DNA from: Poecilobothrus nobilitatus
Taxonomy: Eukaryota; Arthropoda; Insecta; Diptera; Dolichopodidae
Length of the DNA stretch: 64,000 nucleotides
Direction of reading: 5' to 3'
Assembly (NCBI GenBank): GCA_947095535.1
Contig: OX352773.1
Coordinates: 4,774,001-4,838,000, forward strand
Shown here: in pieces, positions 42,101 to 51,529 of the stretch
Position numbering within the stretch: the stretch's first letter is position 1
Layout of the letters: every line of letters begins with the position of its first letter
Translations under genes and position numbers: made by a program
Notes under the pieces: model-generated
Database searches by the model: none
Told to the model about the DNA's origin: nothing
What the model saw: only the letters and a program-made list of their open reading frames with translations

Positions 42101-43689
42101 TTTTTTTATGAAAATTTTTTTATTAAAAAAAAACAATTAATGAGCTGAATACCAATAGTTGTTTTTTTTTTAAATTTATTATAACAACTTATTTTGGTTG
42201 CGAAGTTTTTATAAGTTGCTTAACTGGAATTAAATGAATTAAGTAACTTAATAAAATGATGTGATGCCACATGCATGCCAGTTATATAAAAAAATTTTGG
42301 TGGTAAATTTGAATGATAACATGTAACATTTACATTTTAGAGTAACCATAAGTATATTATATATATTTATATTAATATTTTATTTCGATTACATTTTTTT
42401 TTCGAATATCCTTTTAGCCTTGAGTACAAAATTGAATTAAAATTATAAGTATTTGAATTTATATTTTATAGGTAGGTATATAATAACAAAAAACAATTTT
42501 TTTTTAATGCATTTTTCTACCACATAAATGTGGACAGGAAATTACACAGCCTTTCCTGTTCAGGCGTGGCTGTAAATGTCGTAGGGGGGTATAATTCTTA
42601 CGATGTGTGTGGGATTTGAACCCACACTCCCTCGGTTTTTACAGAGTATTTTATACGCTCTTTCCCACTAGGCCACCGAGGCCCCTATGATTTATAATAA
42701 AATTATTCGAATAATTATGTATTTTTTAATCAATTATCATTTCTTAATAGACATGAATATTAGTTTCTGTCCTAATTTCTACATAATATTACAATACATG
42801 ATAACAATATTTTAAACTTAAGATCACAATCAATCGAACATTAGGTAGACAAAAGATGTTAGATAATTTGTTTATATTTATGTAAATAACATAACAAAAC
42901 CTCAAACCTTTTACAATATCGTTTAATTGTTGAAATATGTATACATAGATACCTACAATGAAAACAAAACTTTTACTCCCAACTTCTGCGAACATTTTAA
43001 AATATGCGCATATAAATGAAAATTATCAATTATTAATTTTAAATTAACTTTCATTTTATAATTTATAGGTAAATATTTTTTTATTATTTATTTATTTTTT
43101 TAATTATTGTAATTATACTAGAACAAGATTTGTTTTTAAAACATGCTTTTAACAAAATTTGAAAATATTTTAAATGAGAAAAATTAATTTGAAAAAATTT
43201 TGAAATATGTAATGGCTATACAATAAATAATTTATTATCAACATTTTTAAACTTATATTTTTATTCTTAACAATGTGCTAAAAATTGTCCTTTTTTTTAT
43301 TTTAGAATATATGGCCCCACTAATTAACTTGTATCCATTTATCAAGAATTTGCCAAATACCTACTTACTCTTTAGTTTTTTCTTTTTTTTACATTTTATT
43401 TTAGCGGTGAATTTTAAACCTCTTTTTTTTTGGACAAAAAAAATTAATGATGTTTAAATAAACTTACTCAAAATGCAAAACAAAGGCAAGAAAAACTTTA
43501 ATTAAAATAATTTTTTTAATTAAAGAAAAAATTTACGCATAAAATTACTCGTGCATGCTCGTACACTGACACATTTTGTTTCTTAAAAATTACAGTTATG
43601 TTAAATATACATACATATGTATATCAATATGCGTACATATAAAAAATAATATATGTAAGTAAAAAAGTTAAATTAACTTACTCGGTCAT
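18157..43689 (-). CDS. FAR: Fatty acyl-CoA reductase A (CG8306-like), proposed 19.7-kb first intron
   Basis: Reduces fatty acyl-CoA to fatty alcohol with NADPH, for waxes, cuticular lipids or pheromones; ER or peroxisome membrane. Proposed exons (minus): 43682-43689, 23412-24005, 20355-20464, 19068-19260, 18715-18972, 18371-18628, 18157-18295. All phases agree: 519 residues. Seen: Rossmann TGATGFVG (21-28), NVVFHSAATLDFF, catalytic Y210-TFT-K214, GIVRPSMITAAWKEP, then the FAR_C domain (NVWNSLKTLERFIFTEW) and a C-terminal hydrophobic membrane anchor ending FFFSQL. It closely resembles Drosophila CG8306 as I remember it. Exon 1 encodes only M-T-(D); it is inferred from AAACAAAATGACCGA|GTAAGT and exact phase with the acceptor at 24005. 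The six downstream exons are firm (0.95); exon 1 is about 0.6. Without it, no in-frame ATG precedes the Rossmann motif in exon 2. Confidence 0.9.
19397..19981. mobile_element. pogo/Tigger-like non-autonomous DNA transposon, TA target site
   Basis: Ends are inverted: left CAGTAAAACCCGCTTAAGT, right reverse complement CAGTAAAATCCGCTTAAAT. Both ends abut TATATA, giving a TA duplication. The CAGT... ends and TA target fit the pogo/Tigger branch of Tc1/mariner. The interior carries repeated GATAAGTGC/TTAAGTACC-like words and no transposase. It lies in a FAR-A intron (between coding exons 3 and 4) and is interrupted by a SINE at 19497-19680; without that insertion it would be about 0.4 kb. Confidence 0.75.
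19497..19680 (-). mobile_element. tRNA-derived SINE, copy 1 (nested in Tigger-like element)
   Basis: Minus-strand reading: tRNA-like head with box A TGGCCTAGTGGGTAAGAGCG and box B GTTCGAATCCC, then a body containing ATTTACAGCCACG and TAATTTCCTGTCCACATTTA, then a poly(A) tail (T-run at 19497-19507 on plus). Shares head, body and tail order with copies at 42496 and 53468. This copy lacks two G in the T-stem (GTGTTCGAAT instead of GTGTGGGTTCGAAT). Because it interrupts the Tigger-like element, it inserted later. Confidence 0.85.
21539..22093 (+). mobile_element. Unclassified dispersed element with GTCY minisatellite, copy 1
   Basis: Begins CAAGGTAGAATGTAAACCAA and ends shortly after a GGACGGACGGACAG tract and the word AATAAGCACA. 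Highly similar in inverse orientation to 51530-52355, but lacks a central block of about 280 bp present there. Sub-terminal words are inverted: left GCACATTTCCAAAA, right reverse complement of TTTGGAAATATGC. No coding capacity. It lies in a FAR-A intron. Confidence 0.7.
22742..22791. repeat. Direct duplication of a 25-bp unit
   Basis: Unit TATTAGAAGATAATGAAATC plus TTCAT occurs twice back to back without a mismatch. The unit itself contains the near-palindrome GAAGATAATGAAATCTTC. Located in a FAR-A intron; no function is implied. Confidence 0.85.
24440..25020 (+). mobile_element. Decayed non-LTR retrotransposon, reverse transcriptase fragment
   Basis: Translation in pieces gives WFSSYL, then a run ending NGVPQDSVLGSILFLLYIN (matches the family motif GVPQGSVLGPxLFLLYIN), then GFADDLSCVYGS, the RT catalytic FADD box, in another frame. 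After that comes NDLN and a PTQKTF piece resembling the conserved K-T block. Frameshifts and stops break it, and the ends are unclear. Jockey/CR1-like order of motifs. Opposite strand to FAR-A, in its proposed first intron. Confidence 0.8.
26470..27060. repeat. Foldback-like cluster of TTTTTACTTTAAATGAA words
   Basis: From 26470 to 26760 the word TTTTTACTTTAAATGAA and variants repeat in plus orientation; a perfect 22-bp direct duplication (TAGTGATGAAGTGATTTTAT plus TT) lies near 26530-26575. From about 26998 to 27045 the reverse complement appears (TTCATTTAAAGTAAAAA). A further reverse-orientation copy is at 28262-28290. Inverted arms around a TA-rich centre suggest a foldback element. Confidence 0.55.
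27300..28085. repeat. Degenerate tandem array with GTCY-like core
   Basis: Starts near TTTTATACCCGTATGAACAT and ends near ATACGGGTATCCCAGAG, an inverted ACGGGTAT/ATACCCGT pair. Inside is AGTCGATTAAGCCATGTACG followed by TCCGTCTGC, then about three diverged units of roughly 125-150 bp that share AGCTGCxGTAGAACTTCT, AGCTA(A)GTATCTGAAATTTT and GATGTCGAGTTGT. The arrangement is like the conserved core plus GTCY tract of dipteran mini-me-type retroposons (from memory). Confidence 0.5.
34255..34845 (+). mobile_element. Unclassified GTCY-bearing element, diverged copy 3
   Basis: Shares with the copies at 21539 and 51530 the order: AAAATCCGCATTCTCAAAAT-like left end, GGATTTTTTGAAATTTGGGG block, CGGTGTAAAACTTTTGTAAAC, a degraded GGAC tract (CGCGGACAAAGAGACGGAC), then AAAGAGTGAAAGTAGTAGGC. 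Much more diverged than the other two, so an older insertion. Confidence 0.5.
37220..37790 (+). mobile_element. Decayed non-LTR retrotransposon, RT C-terminal fragment
   Basis: WAEENSLVLNSRKSQAIGFF at 37220-37279 matches the conserved block just after the FADD box of Jockey/CR1-type reverse transcriptases. Farther on, PVRYCISFRRRDH (near 37402) and SLFVRVGSLWNLLS (near 37660) match the RT C-terminal region. Stops and frameshifts separate the pieces. A 15-bp direct repeat (AGCAGGGTGGTATAG) lies at about 37461-37492. Confidence 0.7.
39825..39992 (+). repeat. Dispersed repeat, copy 1
   Basis: Shares ACATTTATTATTCATATTT, TGATTA(T/C)TCGGCT, ACAAGACT and CGCCATCTATTAT in the same order and orientation with 54942-55098. 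Noncoding; no inverted ends or tail recognised. Confidence 0.65.
42496..42685 (-). mobile_element. tRNA-derived SINE, copy 2
   Basis: Minus-strand head reads GGCCTCGGTGGCCTAGTGGG, with box B GGGTTCAAATCCCACAC, then the shared body (ACATTTACAGCCACGCCTGA, AATTTCCTGTCCACATTTAT) and poly(A). Intact T-stem. Lies in the proposed FAR-A first intron, same strand as copy 1. Confidence 0.88.
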
Positions 43690-44129
43690 TTTGTTTAAAT
43701 TTTTTCTTCACTTTTCTTATAAGATGAAAGCAATTTCTGCTAATTTAAAGTTAAATAATTGAAAATTTCGCCAGTAAAAACACAAAAAAAAAATAAAAAA
43801 CACTTTTCAAAGCTTTATTTAACTATAAATAAAAAAATAAATAAAAAAGTAAATTATAACTTGCTACGTAACTTCTCTATTTTATTAATACAAAAAAAAA
43901 AAAAAATTATATTAATATAATAAATTTTCTATTTCATTCATTAAATTCTAGGAAATAAATTATATAAATAAAAATTTAAAAACATGCTAAATTAAATTCG
44001 AAAATTTAATTTTCCACGGAAGCAAAAAAGTACTAAAAAAATGAAAATCAAATCACTACCGAAAAATTTTATTTTAAGAAACCAGAAGACTTCTCAACAC
44101 TGTCACTTCAATTTACAAAACACGTGTAA

Positions 44130-44190
44130 ACTCCTCAACAGGTATTCGTCTACTGACTAGTGACTACTACTGGTTGAATTGAAATTTGAT
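44130..44190 (-). promoter_or_regulatory. Candidate FAR-A promoter region
   Basis: About 0.46 kb upstream of the proposed FAR-A start codon, the minus strand has TCAGT at 44156-44152, a match to the arthropod initiator. No convincing TATA box or DPE at the right distance. The assignment depends on exon 1 being real. Confidence 0.25.
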
Positions 44191-44716
44191 TTGAAGTTTT
44201 AAAAAAAAATTACCCTGAAATTTTATTTTTTCTGAAAAATATCGAGAAAAGTGAGGAGAATTAAAAACCAAATAAAATCAAAATATTAGTAAACTTGGAA
44301 CAAATTGAAATGAAATTTGAACTGAAGTAAAATTTTTTTGAAGTTTTAGATATTCGTTAAAAATTAATAACTTTTTTCGTTCAATTTTGATTAATATCTA
44401 AATGTTTAGTGTTTTCTGAAATGACTATTATTTTGACGACTAGTAATTTTAAGGATATTATAATAGGGTAGTATAATTCTTTAATTTAATAATTAGTAAC
44501 GATGATAGAAAAAATGAAATAGTTATTCTATTCATATTTTGTGCATAATGAAAGAATTTATTATATAATAATTCGTAATATGTACATATTTATTATTAAA
44601 TACGATATTTATTTCAAAGCATAAAGAAATTATTTAATTATCTGTTTGCTAGTTCCAACTTTTTGTTTGGATTTTCATTTTATCCAATTTATTTTCTGTT
44701 AGATTGAGAATGACAA

Positions 44717-44773
44717 TTGATCGATGACAGGACAGTTGATCGATGACAGGACAGTTGATCGATGACAGGACAG
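44717..44773. repeat. Perfect 19-bp x 3 tandem repeat
   Basis: Unit TTGATCGATGACAGGACAG occurs three times with no mismatch. Each unit contains the palindrome ATCGAT. It lies about 1 kb upstream of the proposed FAR-A start. Confidence 0.9.
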
Positions 44774-44936
44774 AATTAAATAAACTTCTATTCGTATCGC
44801 AACTATCAATCTTTTCTTTCATTTTTCCCCCTTAATGCAACTCGCTTAATGTTTTCGTATTTTTATTTACAAATTTAAAACAGAACTTTTTTTGAATTGA
44901 TGTATACACAAAATAATTAAACTTTTTTTTTAAGTA

Positions 44937-45031
44937 GAGTACACATTATCAGTTCAGTCGTAATAGAGTATACATCAGTTCAGTCGTAAGTTCAACCGAC
45001 AATTTTGTATCTGAACTAATAATGTATACTT
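44937..45031. repeat. Short foldback repeat with internal direct duplication
   Basis: AGTACACATTATCAGTTCAG pairs with CTGAACTAATAATGTATACT about 55 bp downstream (two mismatches). Inside, ATCAGTTCAGTCGTAA occurs twice in direct orientation. Further CTGATA/TATCAG-type words follow to about 45160. Confidence 0.6.
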
Positions 45032-46397
45032 ATAAAACTGTCTGTTTTAATTAAAAAAGCAAAAATTTTTGATATTCATCAGTTGCACTGCATTATCAAT
45101 CTGACAACTAAACTGATAGTACTTTAAAGATTAACTGATATTGAACACTGATAATTGATATAAAGTAAAAATGTTAACAATAAACACTGAAACTAAATTT
45201 TTGCTCTGCCGTATTGATTTTACTATAATGACAGAAAAGTTTAAAAAGAATTCGTGCTTTTACCTAATCTCAAAACTCATTTGTCAATGTCAGATAAATT
45301 GAATGAGAAACCAATCTAGTTGGAATTTTGAAGTGTAAACAGCCTTATATAATTTTCATAAAATATGTAAACCCGATAGAAGCTTCATTAGGAACATAAT
45401 ATTTTATTTTCTTGAAAATTTATTGGAGGAGGGTGCCCTTACTTAGAAGTTAGTAAAAAAGTTTATATTTTTAAATTTCTGGAAATTAATTGTATTGGAT
45501 ATAAGTAATTTAAATCGCTAAATATTTTGTGAGTAGATTTAGCAATTCAAGTTCGTTTTTGTATGTACATATATAAAGATTGTTTTGATTTTTAAATTAA
45601 AGTTTGCAAATTATTTACAATAATTATTTTAAAAAAAACTTGATTATATTGCACCACACCTTTATCCAGACGTTCTAACATACTTTTATAAGTTAAATTT
45701 TATACGAAAATAATAAAATAAGCACAATAAATGTAACATAAAATTATTTTCCGATAAAATAAAAAATTTTGATTGATTGTAAAAAGTTGTACGAACTCTA
45801 GGGACGCTAGAAAATATCTGCCTTAAGAATACACAAAAAAAATTGGTATGCACTTAACGAACAAATGTTAGCGCAAAAATGTGAGGAAACGGTATGCGTC
45901 GGCTATTGTGCAAAAATTAACTTTTAAGATTTACTATTTTTTTTTTCTTTACTATGTTTTTACTATTTCATATATTTTTTTTTAATGTTTTATTTATTTA
46001 TTTCATCGATTACTAAAGCTAAGTTGTAAATAAAACTAAAACAACAATAATTCATAATGCATATATACAAAAAAAATGCACGTGGCTGATGTTAATAATT
46101 ATCAGCACTCTCATTCATATATATTATAGAATTTAAGTTTAAGTTAATGCTTAATTGTAAAGTTATTATTTTGCGTACAAAGAATATGATTTTATTCTAA
46201 ATTAATAAATAAGTTTCTATTTTTACTGAGAAAAAATTGAGTAGCAAAAAACACAGTTTTAATATCTTGTAAAAAATTTTATGATAAAACTTAAATTAAA
46301 TTAAAAAAACAAAATTAAAGAAGAAAAAAAAAAATAAAATAAAATAAAATAATAATAATAATAATCAAAAAAAGAAAAAAATTAACCTATCTTAATA

Positions 46398-46802
46398 TTA
46401 GTTATCCCAAAAATAGGGTTTAGAACTTATTAGTTTTTTATTAAATATTATGTTTTTATCAAATTTAAATAGATTTCTATCTGTTATGTCCAGTGTGTTT
46501 AGGTTATGCGGTAAAGATTGTAAATTAGCATGTCTTTTAAAGTGATAAATTATGGGAATGAAGTTATTATTTTCAATATATTTATATTTATCTAAAAACA
46601 CAAATCCTTCTGGTGGTATGAAGCCGTTTCTAATTGCGCTTTTAATGTACTCTTCGTTTTCGTGAAAAGGGTGGCTTATAAGAGAATTATTTTCTACTTG
46701 GCTGCTACGTTGAATATGATTATGTATTATTCGGATGATAAAATTGTCGACTCTAATAACGTTTGCAGTTTCATATACAATTTTATTAGAATAGTAATGT
46801 AG
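46398..46802 (-). CDS. Unrecognised protein-like open frame
   Basis: Open for 134 codons on the minus strand to a TAA at 46398-46400. The first ATG is at 46601 (67 residues), but the reading looks protein-like well before it: VDNFIIRIIHNHIQ, then HPFHENEEYIKSAIRNGFIP, then PEGFVFLDKYKYIE, ending SSKPYFWDN. Base composition is less extreme than its surroundings. It may be the last exon of a gene with an acceptor at ATTAG|AG near 46753, or a remnant of a mobile or viral element. I recognise no family and see no certain upstream exon. Upstream in-frame stop TGA at 46803-46805. Confidence 0.4.
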   Translation of the reverse strand, partial: LHYYSNKIVYETANVIRVDNFIIRIIHNHIQRSSQVENNSLISHPFHENEEYIKSAIRNGFIPPEGFVFLDKYKYIENNNFIPIIYHFKRHANLQSLPHNLNTLDITDRNLFKFDKNIIFNKKLISSKPYFWDN

Positions 46803-48297
46803 TCAGTAGATAATAACTGCGTATATTTAAATTGCATATATTTAGGAGGTTTAAAAAAAAAATTTAAAAACAAGTCTCCATTGTATCATAAATAATAAGA
46901 TTGATGATAAAATATTCAAACAAATGTTAGAATTAAGTTTCAGCAAATTAAATTTAAAATTAAATAAAGGAAAATGTAAAAAAAACTATTGAAGTTAAAT
47001 AGAAAACTATAATATTCCATAATTTAGGGTTAAATATAACTAATATAAGTATAATTTGAATCTAATATAACAACTAACAAAATCAAAAAACAATTATTTT
47101 GCGTTTATGTACATAGATTATTAATTTAATTTATTTAAATTAAATTTCAGAGTTCTTACTGTCAAATTTTATTTAATAGTTTTTCAATCCAGTTAGATTA
47201 TTTTTGGTTTAAGCCTTTCAATTAAAGCCATATACTATATTAAAAAAAAATATTGACTACACGCAGCAGGATGCTAAAATTTTCAGTTGTAATTTACAAA
47301 ACTTTTTTTCAATTATTATATATTTTTAGAACAGCGAAAAAAATTTCATTATTTTTGGAAATGGAGCTTATAAATCTATACAATATTATAAAGCATTTCT
47401 AGACAGACATACATATGTATACCCCAAAAGTCAAAACAAAATCAAAAATTCATATTATGGTTAGATACTATTTTATTTTCTTTATATTTACAGGAAAATA
47501 ATAAAAAACAATTCTTACTTAGTAATAAAGTTACTCTTTTTTCTTTTATTAAATATTTACATATTAAATACATTTTTTTTAAACCTAATTTGAGATTTTT
47601 TTTTGTCAAATTTTATTTAATTTTTTTTTATATATTTTTTTTTTTTTTAATTTCTACTAAATACTACTATTTGTAATATAACAGTTGTAATTTCATTTTT
47701 TTTTTTTAGTTTTTAAATTATCCAATTATTTTTTTTTTCTTTTTAATAATTTTTATATATATTTTTTTTTTTTATTAAATGTAGAATTTCACCAGATTTT
47801 TTTTTATATAAAATATAGTTTTAAAAAATTTCCATAAAAAAAAGCAGCCAATCGAAGAATAATTATGTATAAAAGAGATTTTATTTTTTAATTTTGAGAG
47901 CCCCTGTCCTAATTTGAATCAAAAATGATCGATTACAATTAAGATTTATTTTTTACCAAACATTTTTTTTTTTTAATTAATACAATTTTTATTTTATTTC
48001 TATAAACATATAAATACATAAATAAAAAATATATATGTATGTACGTATTTGGATCATTAAATCTTTGGAAGACCTGACTGAAATTTTTATATTATTATGT
48101 GTTTTACTTATTGTTTTTATTTTTTTAAAGTGTAAATACACATGTCCTCGATATAAAATGATTAGATTTTTACTTTTTTTTCAAATTCTATTTTAAATAT
48201 TTAAACTAATTTAACAAAACTATTAAAATTAAAAATTAAAACAAAAATAAAAAATACACAAAGCATTCTTATTATTGAGGTACTGGTACGAACACGA

Positions 48298-50175
48298 TCA
48301 CAACCACATTAAGAATGTCCATAAGAAGAGAGCTACAAGAAAACCATTTTGTAAACCAAAAATAAAATAGAAAAATCCAATAAATATTAAAAGAAGTAAT
48401 CCAATTCCAGCATAATAAATTGTTTCAAAACTAAAATGAAATTTTATAAATATTAATTAATTAATAGCAAAAAATATTTAATGTAATCAAAAAATAGTAC
48501 GTACAATTTCCAGTATTGCCTATGCCATTCTGTTGTTTCTTTAGATTCTTTAAAATAGAAACGTCTAACACCAACTAAACAACCATCCATGAATTCGGCC
48601 CAATCAAAATGACTACAATCAAATGAATAACGTTTTTGATCTTCTTCAGACATTGTTGACATTATTCTAAGAGCATTTTTGAGTGAATATCGAAAATCTT
48701 TATTTAAAAAGTAATCAAAATGCTTCGATCCTTTATCAAATACTTGCATATACTCTAAAACACTACGAAATAAAATATAGAATAAAATATATTAAAAACT
48801 TTCATTTAATATAAAATTGATTTTTTTCACTTACGTGTGATGTGTCATTCCACAATTAAATAATTTTTCTGGTATATAATAAACCAAAGCTGGTAAAATT
48901 TGAAATAAATAAAAGAATAAAGCGTATCTCCAACCAGTTCTTAATTCTGTATGCGGTTTCCATACAAAATAATCTGTTGGATGTCTTTTAACACTTTTAT
49001 TTAATATTTCAGCAAATTGTTGTAAATTTAATGGATTCACTTCACCTGATGTACAATGTACAACTTCAGGTTTTTCTAATTTCCTTGTACCAACATACCA
49101 TGCCATTGACATAACTGAATTAATAACATAATCACATGGTATTATATCAACTGGGGCACTGGGTATACCGCTCATTGTACGAAAAACACCTTTAACAAAA
49201 CCAGCTAAAAATCCTAAATGACCACTATTAGCATTACCAACCCAACCTCTAATTGGATGTTCCCATGTTCCATATACTATAAAATAAAGAAATATTAAAT
49301 TTCTTTTAAAATTTATCATATAATTGTAATTTAAAATTATTTACCAATTGATGGCCGAACAATAGCAGCTGGTAAACCAGACATTTCTGATATCATTAAA
49401 TTTTCAGCTAAATTTTTTGTAAAAGTATATGTATTTGGATGATCACGTAATGTTTCTCTTAATTTTTCTGGTGAAAAATTTTCCCATGCTTTATCATCTT
49501 CACCCATTTTAATCATTTCATATGGATCCCAATGTGATTTATAAACAGATTCATCTTTTAAACCGCGAGTATTACTATTACAAAATGCTGTTGATAAATA
49601 AATGTATGCTGATAACATTTTTAATTTTTTTGCAAATTCAATTGTTCTTAATGTTCCAGTTAAATTTGTTTTAATTGATGTTCTTAATGGTGAACTAAAT
49701 CTAATTGTTGCTGCACTATGAAATATTATATTAACTTTATCTAATAGTTCAGCTAATAATTCATCTTTAAATCCAAAATTTGGTTCACTTAATTCACCGA
49801 CAATTGGTACTACTTTGGCTAAAGTTTTTTTATCATGATGATCAAAAATCTAAAAAAAAACAAAAAAATAGAAAAAATATTACAAAAAGGATAAGATATT
49901 TATGCATATATTTTTAATTGAGTACAGATTAAGATACTTACAGGTTTCGATAACATACGATTAATACGTTCTTGTGGATCAAAACCTCTTTTACCTCTGA
50001 CTAGTACATAAATAATACCAACATCTTCATGTGCACTTAATAATTGTTCAATTAGAACGGTTCCAAGAAATCCAGTACCACCCGTAATAAAAATATTTTT
50101 ATTTGCAAAAAATTCTGATACAGATATTTTACTACTTGGATTATCTGTAGATTCTTTTTCAGTAATTATTGCCAT
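48298..50175 (-). CDS. FAR: Fatty acyl-CoA reductase B (CG5065-like)
   Basis: NADPH-dependent fatty acyl-CoA reductase producing fatty alcohols. Five exons (minus): 49942-50175, 49345-49849, 48835-49276, 48505-48762, 48298-48430; all phases agree, giving 523 residues. Seen: Rossmann TGGTGFLG (31-38), NIIFHSAATIRFSSPLR, catalytic Y219-TFT-K223, GLPAAIVRPSI, GWVGNANSGHLGFLAGFVKG, IIPCDYVINS, then FAR_C (FRYSLKNALRIM, GVRRFYFKES) and a C-terminal hydrophobic hairpin ending TFLMWL. Closely resembles Drosophila CG5065 as I remember it. The start ATG follows a 5' UTR acceptor (TATTTTCAG, exon from 50208), so a 5' UTR intron is likely. Introns are much shorter than in FAR-A, but several positions are shared with it. 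Confidence 0.94.
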
Positions 50176-51529
50176 TTTTATTTAAATTTTTTTTTTTAAT
50201 TTGGTAATCTGAAAATATTAAAATGATAATTTAATATTATTTTTCTTTTTCAAAAATTTAATGTTTTTTTTTCTACATAGAATAAAATATTTCTTTTTTA
50301 TAAATTTTATGTATGTACATTTGTATAGTGAGTTTTGGAAATATATGAATTTTATATTAGAACTACTTAATTGAGGTTTCGCTTAATTTAAAGTAAGAGT
50401 GTGGCTAAAATAACTTGACTGAATAAATTAGAGACTTTTGGGCTAAAAATAAATCATATAGAATAAGGTTTTATTAATTAACTACTCAAAACTATTCAAC
50501 TTAAATTTTTAAGATACATATATTCAAATATATACATATGTATATATTTATTTTAAATATCTATATATCGGTAAGAATAAGATATACTCAAATAGGGAAT
50601 AAGATCACATTTTTTTGACAATTGCGTCAAAAACTTACTTAAAAAAAATAAGTAACCATATTGTTTTTAGCACATTTTCAAAAATTATTGAAAATGAGCT
50701 AAAGACAATATGGTTGCACCGATTATTTAATTATTTTTGTTTTTTCAGTAACATCCCTGATAATTTTAAGTCTTTATTAAATTAGTTGACATATTATACA
50801 AATTATATAACATTTATTTAAATCTCTTAAATGTCATTTATTCATCATATGATAATGTGATATGTCATTCATTACTCATATGATTGATATCTAAGTCTCT
50901 TTTTTACTTTTGTGTTTTGTGGTGAAATATTTGTATACTCAAGTCTCAATCTCAACTCAAATTTCCATTTTTTTTTGCTACTATTCTACCGACTACCACC
51001 ACTCTGATAAATTCACCTTTCAATTAATACTTTATAAACTCATTCAAAATAAAATAAAATATTCTTAATTTTTTTTCTTTAATTTTTAATTTTACTGGTT
51101 TTAGAGTAGAGATAGAGGCAAATTAACAATTTAGATAGAGGCAAAGTAATAGAGTTGGAGTGGTATCAGGTATGGCACCCATAGAATATTCTCTCAATAA
51201 ACCAATCGTTAAAGAGAATATAATATCTATAATATTATAATAAATGAAAAACATAAATTATATAAAGAAAAAACATAGGGATAGGACAGGAATTTTTAAT
51301 TATGTACTTGTAGTTTGTTTGTTTGTTTTTTTTTCATTTGATTTTTTCAATTGTTTCGAGCATTTAAAATTGATTAGGTACCTAACTAAAAAGAAAAAAA
51401 AGTACAAGCATTTAAAATCAATTAGTACACATTTTAAGCTGTCACTTATTTCATTGTTATTTTTTATTTTGTATCACATTAAAAGGTTACTTAAATAATT
51501 TCTTAAAAACTTAAGGTTTTTGTTTCTTT

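Larger units (their letters stand above)
24006..43681. other. Proposed FAR-A first intron (about 19.7 kb)
   Basis: No host exon is recognised in this span. It holds two non-LTR retrotransposon remnants (24440-25020, 37220-37790), a complex repeat cluster (26470-28310), a GTCY element copy (34255-34845), a dispersed repeat (39825-39992) and a SINE (42496-42685). Between 28.3 and 34.2 kb I see only A+T-rich DNA and ACATATGTACATA-type runs; 34.9-37.2 and 40-42.4 kb are mostly T and A tracts. A GC-richer island at about 28684-28740 (GGGTGGCCCGAAACCGGTTC) has no recognised family. Confidence 0.55.
43690..48297. other. Spacer between FAR-A 5' end and FAR-B 3' end
   Basis: Holds the candidate FAR-A promoter, a 19-bp x 3 tandem repeat (44717-44773), a foldback repeat (44937-45031) and an unrecognised open frame (46398-46802, minus). 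The remainder is A+T-rich, ending in long T tracts at 47.5-47.8 kb. Confidence 0.6.
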
